Shown here in pieces: positions 61,394 through 64,000 of a DNA stretch of 64,000 bases (the stretch's first letter is position 1; every line of letters begins with the position of its first letter). Source of the stretch: Gordonia hongkongensis (lineage in GTDB: Bacteria; Actinomycetota; Actinomycetes; Mycobacteriales; Mycobacteriaceae); NCBI RefSeq assembly GCF_023078355.1, contig NZ_CP095552.1, positions 1,426,001 through 1,490,000 on the forward strand, written 5' to 3'. Position numbers and translations under genes: made by a program. The notes under the pieces are model-generated. The model saw only the letters and a list, made by a program, of their open reading frames with translations, was not told the DNA's origin and did no database searches.

Positions 61394-63430
61394 GTGAGTA
61401 CCAGACCCATCCGCAGTGTCCTGGTGGCCAACCGTGGTGAGATCGCCTGCCGGGTGATCGACACCCTGCGCCACATGGGAATCCGCAGTATCGCAGTCTA
61501 TTCCGACGCCGACGCGCAGGCGCGCCACGTCCGGGAGGCCGACGTCGCGGTGCACATCGGCCCGGCCGCCGCCACCCAGAGCTACCTCGACATCGCAAAA
61601 GTGGTCGACGCGGCACGCAAGACCGGTGCCGACGCCGTCCACCCGGGCTACGGATTCCTCTCGGAGAACCAGAAGTTCGCGGCCGCTCTGGCGGAGGCGG
61701 GCATCGTCTTCATCGGGCCGCCCGCGGAGGCGATCGCGACGATGGGAGACAAGATCACGGCCCGGGCCGCCGTCACCGCTCGCGACGTGCCGGTGGTGCC
61801 GGGTCTGTCGCGCCCCGGCCTGACCGACGACGACCTCATCGCCGCCGCACCCGACATCGGGTTCCCGGTTCTCATCAAGCCCAGTGCGGGTGGTGGTGGC
61901 AAGGGGATGCACCGGGTGGCCGAGGCGTCGGAGCTGCCGGCCGCGCTGGAGCGGGCCCGCCGTGAGGCCGCCGCCGCGTTCGGCGACGACGCGTTGTTCC
62001 TCGAGCACTTCGTCGACACCCCGCGCCACATCGAGGTGCAGGTCCTCGCCGATCAGCACGGGAACGTCATTCACCTCGGCGAGCGCGAGTGCTCATTGCA
62101 GCGGCGGCACCAGAAGGTGATCGAGGAGGCGCCGTCGGCGCTGCTCGACGCCGAGACCCGTGCTCGCATCGGTGAGGCCGCGTGCGATGCCGCGCGCAGT
62201 GTCGGCTACACCGGGGCGGGCACGGTCGAGTTCATCGTGTCGGCGCACCGGCCCGACGAGTTCTTCTTCATGGAGATGAACACCCGACTGCAGGTCGAGC
62301 ACCCGGTGACCGAGCTCGTCACCGGAGTCGACCTCGTGGAACAACAGATCCGCGTCGCCCGCGGAGAAGTCCTGGGTTTGACGCAGGACACGATCACCCT
62401 CAGCGGCCACGCGATCGAGGCACGCGTGTACGCCGAGGACCCGGCCCGCGGTTTCCTGCCGACCGGCGGGACGATCGAGCATCTCGTCCATCCCGACACC
62501 TCGGCCGGCGGCGGCATCCGCGTCGACTCGGCCATGCTCGACGGATTGCGCGTCGGCAGTGACTACGACCCGATGCTCGCGAAGATCATCGCGTACGGTG
62601 CCGACCGGGAGGAGGCGCTCGAACGTCTCGACCAGGCACTGGCCCACACCCGCGTGCTGGGCGTGGTCACCAACATCGACTTCTGCCGCTTCGTCCTGCG
62701 TCAGCAGGCGGTCGTGGACGCCGACCTCGACACCGAACTGTTGGACCGCCTCGTCATTGATTACGCTGCGCCGGAGCCCATTCCCGAGGCACAGGTGCTC
62801 GTGGGTCTGGCGCGGATCGGCGCTCGCGATGCCGACGACGTCTGGTCCTCGGCGGTCGGATGGCGGGTCGGTCGATCCGCTCCGGTCCGCACCCGCCTCG
62901 TCGCCGGCGGACGGCATTCGACGGTGGCCATCCAGGTCGATGCCGCAGACGAATGGTCCGTCTCGGGAACCGCCACCGTCACCTTCGACGACGACGCCGA
63001 GGCGTCGTGGACCGGGCACGTGGTCTACCAGCCGGCGCAGCCCGGCGACGGTCGCGGCTCGGACCGCCTGGTCGTCGACGGGGTGACGCAGTCGTGGTCG
63101 AGTGTTCGCGTCGGAGAGAGCTGGTGGGTGGGAGGGCCGTCGGGCACCTGGGTCCTCGAACTCGCGAAGCCCCTGCTCGACGAGGCCGCCGACGAGCACG
63201 CCGGCGAGATCACCAGCCCGATGCCGGGCACCGTGGTCGCCGTCGCCGCCGAGATCGGGGCCGACGTCACCGCCGGCCAGTCGGTCGTCGTCGTCGAGGC
63301 GATGAAGATGGAGCATGCGCTCACCGCGCCGGTGGACGGCACCGTCGACATCTCCGTGAAGGTGGGGGACAAGGTCGACGCGGGACAGATCCTCGCCGTC
63401 GTCACCGCCGGCGATCCCCTTGATCTCTGA
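61394..63430 (+). CDS. accA1: Biotin carboxylase/biotin carrier fusion subunit of the acyl-CoA carboxylase
   Basis: 678 residues, GTG start 45 bases after accD1. Residues about 1-450 are the biotin carboxylase ATP-grasp enzyme: [34 protein letters not shown] and [13 protein letters not shown]. Residues about 600-678 are the biotin carrier domain with EAMKMEH, where K638 carries biotin. Together with AccD1 it forms the carboxylase of leucine catabolism. The stop codon lies inside the first copy of a 36-base direct repeat that fills the gap to the acyl-CoA dehydrogenase gene. The counterpart is Rv2501c. Confidence 0.93.
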   Translation: MSTRPIRSVLVANRGEIACRVIDTLRHMGIRSIAVYSDADAQARHVREADVAVHIGPAAATQSYLDIAKVVDAARKTGADAVHPGYGFLSENQKFAAALAEAGIVFIGPPAEAIATMGDKITARAAVTARDVPVVPGLSRPGLTDDDLIAAAPDIGFPVLIKPSAGGGGKGMHRVAEASELPAALERARREAAAAFGDDALFLEHFVDTPRHIEVQVLADQHGNVIHLGERECSLQRRHQKVIEEAPSALLDAETRARIGEAACDAARSVGYTGAGTVEFIVSAHRPDEFFFMEMNTRLQVEHPVTELVTGVDLVEQQIRVARGEVLGLTQDTITLSGHAIEARVYAEDPARGFLPTGGTIEHLVHPDTSAGGGIRVDSAMLDGLRVGSDYDPMLAKIIAYGADREEALERLDQALAHTRVLGVVTNIDFCRFVLRQQAVVDADLDTELLDRLVIDYAAPEPIPEAQVLVGLARIGARDADDVWSSAVGWRVGRSAPVRTRLVAGGRHSTVAIQVDAADEWSVSGTATVTFDDDAEASWTGHVVYQPAQPGDGRGSDRLVVDGVTQSWSSVRVGESWWVGGPSGTWVLELAKPLLDEAADEHAGEITSPMPGTVVAVAAEIGADVTAGQSVVVVEAMKMEHALTAPVDGTVDISVKVGDKVDAGQILAVVTAGDPLDL

Positions 63431-63497
63431 GGTGCGAGGAGCGAAAGCGACGAGCCTTTACTGATCCCTGAGGTGCGAGGAGCGAAAGCGACGAGCC
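63421..63497. repeat. Tandem 36-bp direct repeat overlapping the accA1 stop
   Basis: Copy one at 63421-63456 and copy two at 63462-63497 differ at one base (TGATCTCTGA against TGATCCCTGA). Both continue with GGTGCGAGGAGCGAAAGCGA. Copy two is followed by CACGAAGGGCCC, the end that is shared by the repeats at 32 and 45 kb. Copy one supplies the last codons and stop of accA1. Confidence 0.75.
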
Positions 63498-63547
63498 ACG
63501 AAGGGCCCTGAACCACCCGTCGACAACCTTCCCAGGAGAACACTCAC

Positions 63548-64000
63548 ATGGAACTCACCCAGGAGTACACCGACCTCATCGCGACGGTCCGCGACTTCGC
63601 GCAGACCGTGGTGGCGCCGGTGGCCGCGAAACACGATGCCGAGCACAGCTTTCCGTATGACGTCGTCGCCCAGATGGGCAAGATGGGACTGTTCGGGCTT
63701 CCCTTTGACGAGAAGTACGGCGGCATGGGCGGCGACTACTTCGCCCTGTCGCTCGCGCTGGAGGAACTCGGCAAGGTCGACCAGTCCGTCGCCATCACCC
63801 TCGAGGCCGGGGTGAGTCTGGGCGCCATGCCGATCTACCGATTCGGCAGCGAGGAGCAGAAAGAGCAGTACCTCCCCGAACTCACCGCGGGCACGGCGCT
63901 CGCCGGCTTCGGGTTGACCGAACCCGGGGCGGGCTCGGATGCCGGAGCCACCGCGACCACGGCCCGGGACGACGGTGACTCGTGGATCATCAACGGCGGC
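63548..64000 (+). CDS. Acyl-CoA dehydrogenase, FadE19/isovaleryl-CoA dehydrogenase-like (3' end outside window)
   Basis: The first 151 residues are in the window, from the ATG at 63548 with CCCAGGAGAAC upstream. The N-terminal helical domain (MELTQEYTDLIATVRDFAQ) and the start of the beta domain with GFGLTEPGAGSDAGA (FAD-contacting signature) are complete. It follows accA1 by 117 bases in the order of the mycobacterial leucine operon, where FadE19 is an acyl-CoA dehydrogenase for branched chains. The catalytic Glu would be further on, outside the window. Chain-length preference cannot be told. Confidence 0.9.
   Translation, partial: MELTQEYTDLIATVRDFAQTVVAPVAAKHDAEHSFPYDVVAQMGKMGLFGLPFDEKYGGMGGDYFALSLALEELGKVDQSVAITLEAGVSLGAMPIYRFGSEEQKEQYLPELTAGTALAGFGLTEPGAGSDAGATATTARDDGDSWIINGG

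Overview
High-GC actinobacterial chromosome, most likely Gordonia (order Mycobacteriales). The evidence is the codon bias, frequent GTG starts, and two blocks that follow mycobacterial gene order: ctpE with homologues of Rv0909 and Rv0910 at the left end, and fpg-like / SDR / pgi / chorismate mutase / uvrD1-pcrA / M23 peptidase / sucC / sucD between 33.8 and 49 kb. A Tat-exported latex clearing protein (rubber oxygenase Lcp) next to a TetR regulator at 23.8-25.8 kb points to Gordonia or a close relative.

Layout. 0-3.5 kb: the end of a CtpE-type P-type ATPase, then a predicted antitoxin/toxin pair split by a divergent 3-methyladenine glycosylase. 3.6-8.4 kb: a membrane protein with solute-binding and vWA domains, then a tightly overlapping operon of an FMN-binding lipoprotein, ApbE and an NqrB/RnfD-like domain fused to a ferredoxin-reductase module. 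Together these look like a route for electrons from NAD(P)H to a flavinylated protein outside the membrane. 8.4-10.8 kb: MOSC protein, a 13E12-type DUF222/HNH protein and a repeat-rich non-coding stretch. 10.8-15 kb: proline catabolism (PRODH, P5C dehydrogenase, PucR-type regulator). 15-20.4 kb: SDR, MerR/SulP pair with a clear MerR-type operator, type III glutamine synthetase. 20.5-22.1 kb: remains of a gamma-glutamyltransferase and an SRPBCC gene that both lost their 5' ends at one junction. 22.1-27.2 kb: MFS pump, TetR, Lcp and a frameshifted acyltransferase. 27.5-30.5 kb: tRNA-Arg(CCT), GlxA-type regulator, SDR and cobF. 30.5-32.2 kb: an intact IS1380-family insertion inside a palindromic intergenic repeat.

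32.3-49 kb is mostly core: FetB-like permease, CysQ, Fpg/Nei glycosylase, Pgi, chorismate mutase, two uncharacterised envelope proteins, PcrA, a frameshifted M23 peptidase and SucCD. A perfect CRP/GlxR-type site lies between the M23 gene and sucC. 49-55.9 kb: a nonapeptide-repeat protein with an RDD partner, an SRPBCC protein, an AccD3-like carboxyltransferase with a NUDIX protein, a nitroreductase, TetR, DUF5336 and a PrmC-related methyltransferase. 56-64 kb: an indolepyruvate ferredoxin oxidoreductase-family protein divergent from accD1-accA1-acyl-CoA dehydrogenase, a branched-chain amino acid catabolic set that runs off the right end.

Three otherwise well-conserved genes carry single-base frameshifts (about 21343, 26342 and 45841). 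These are either real decay or consensus errors and should be read as provisional. No CRISPR array, rRNA or prophage was seen.
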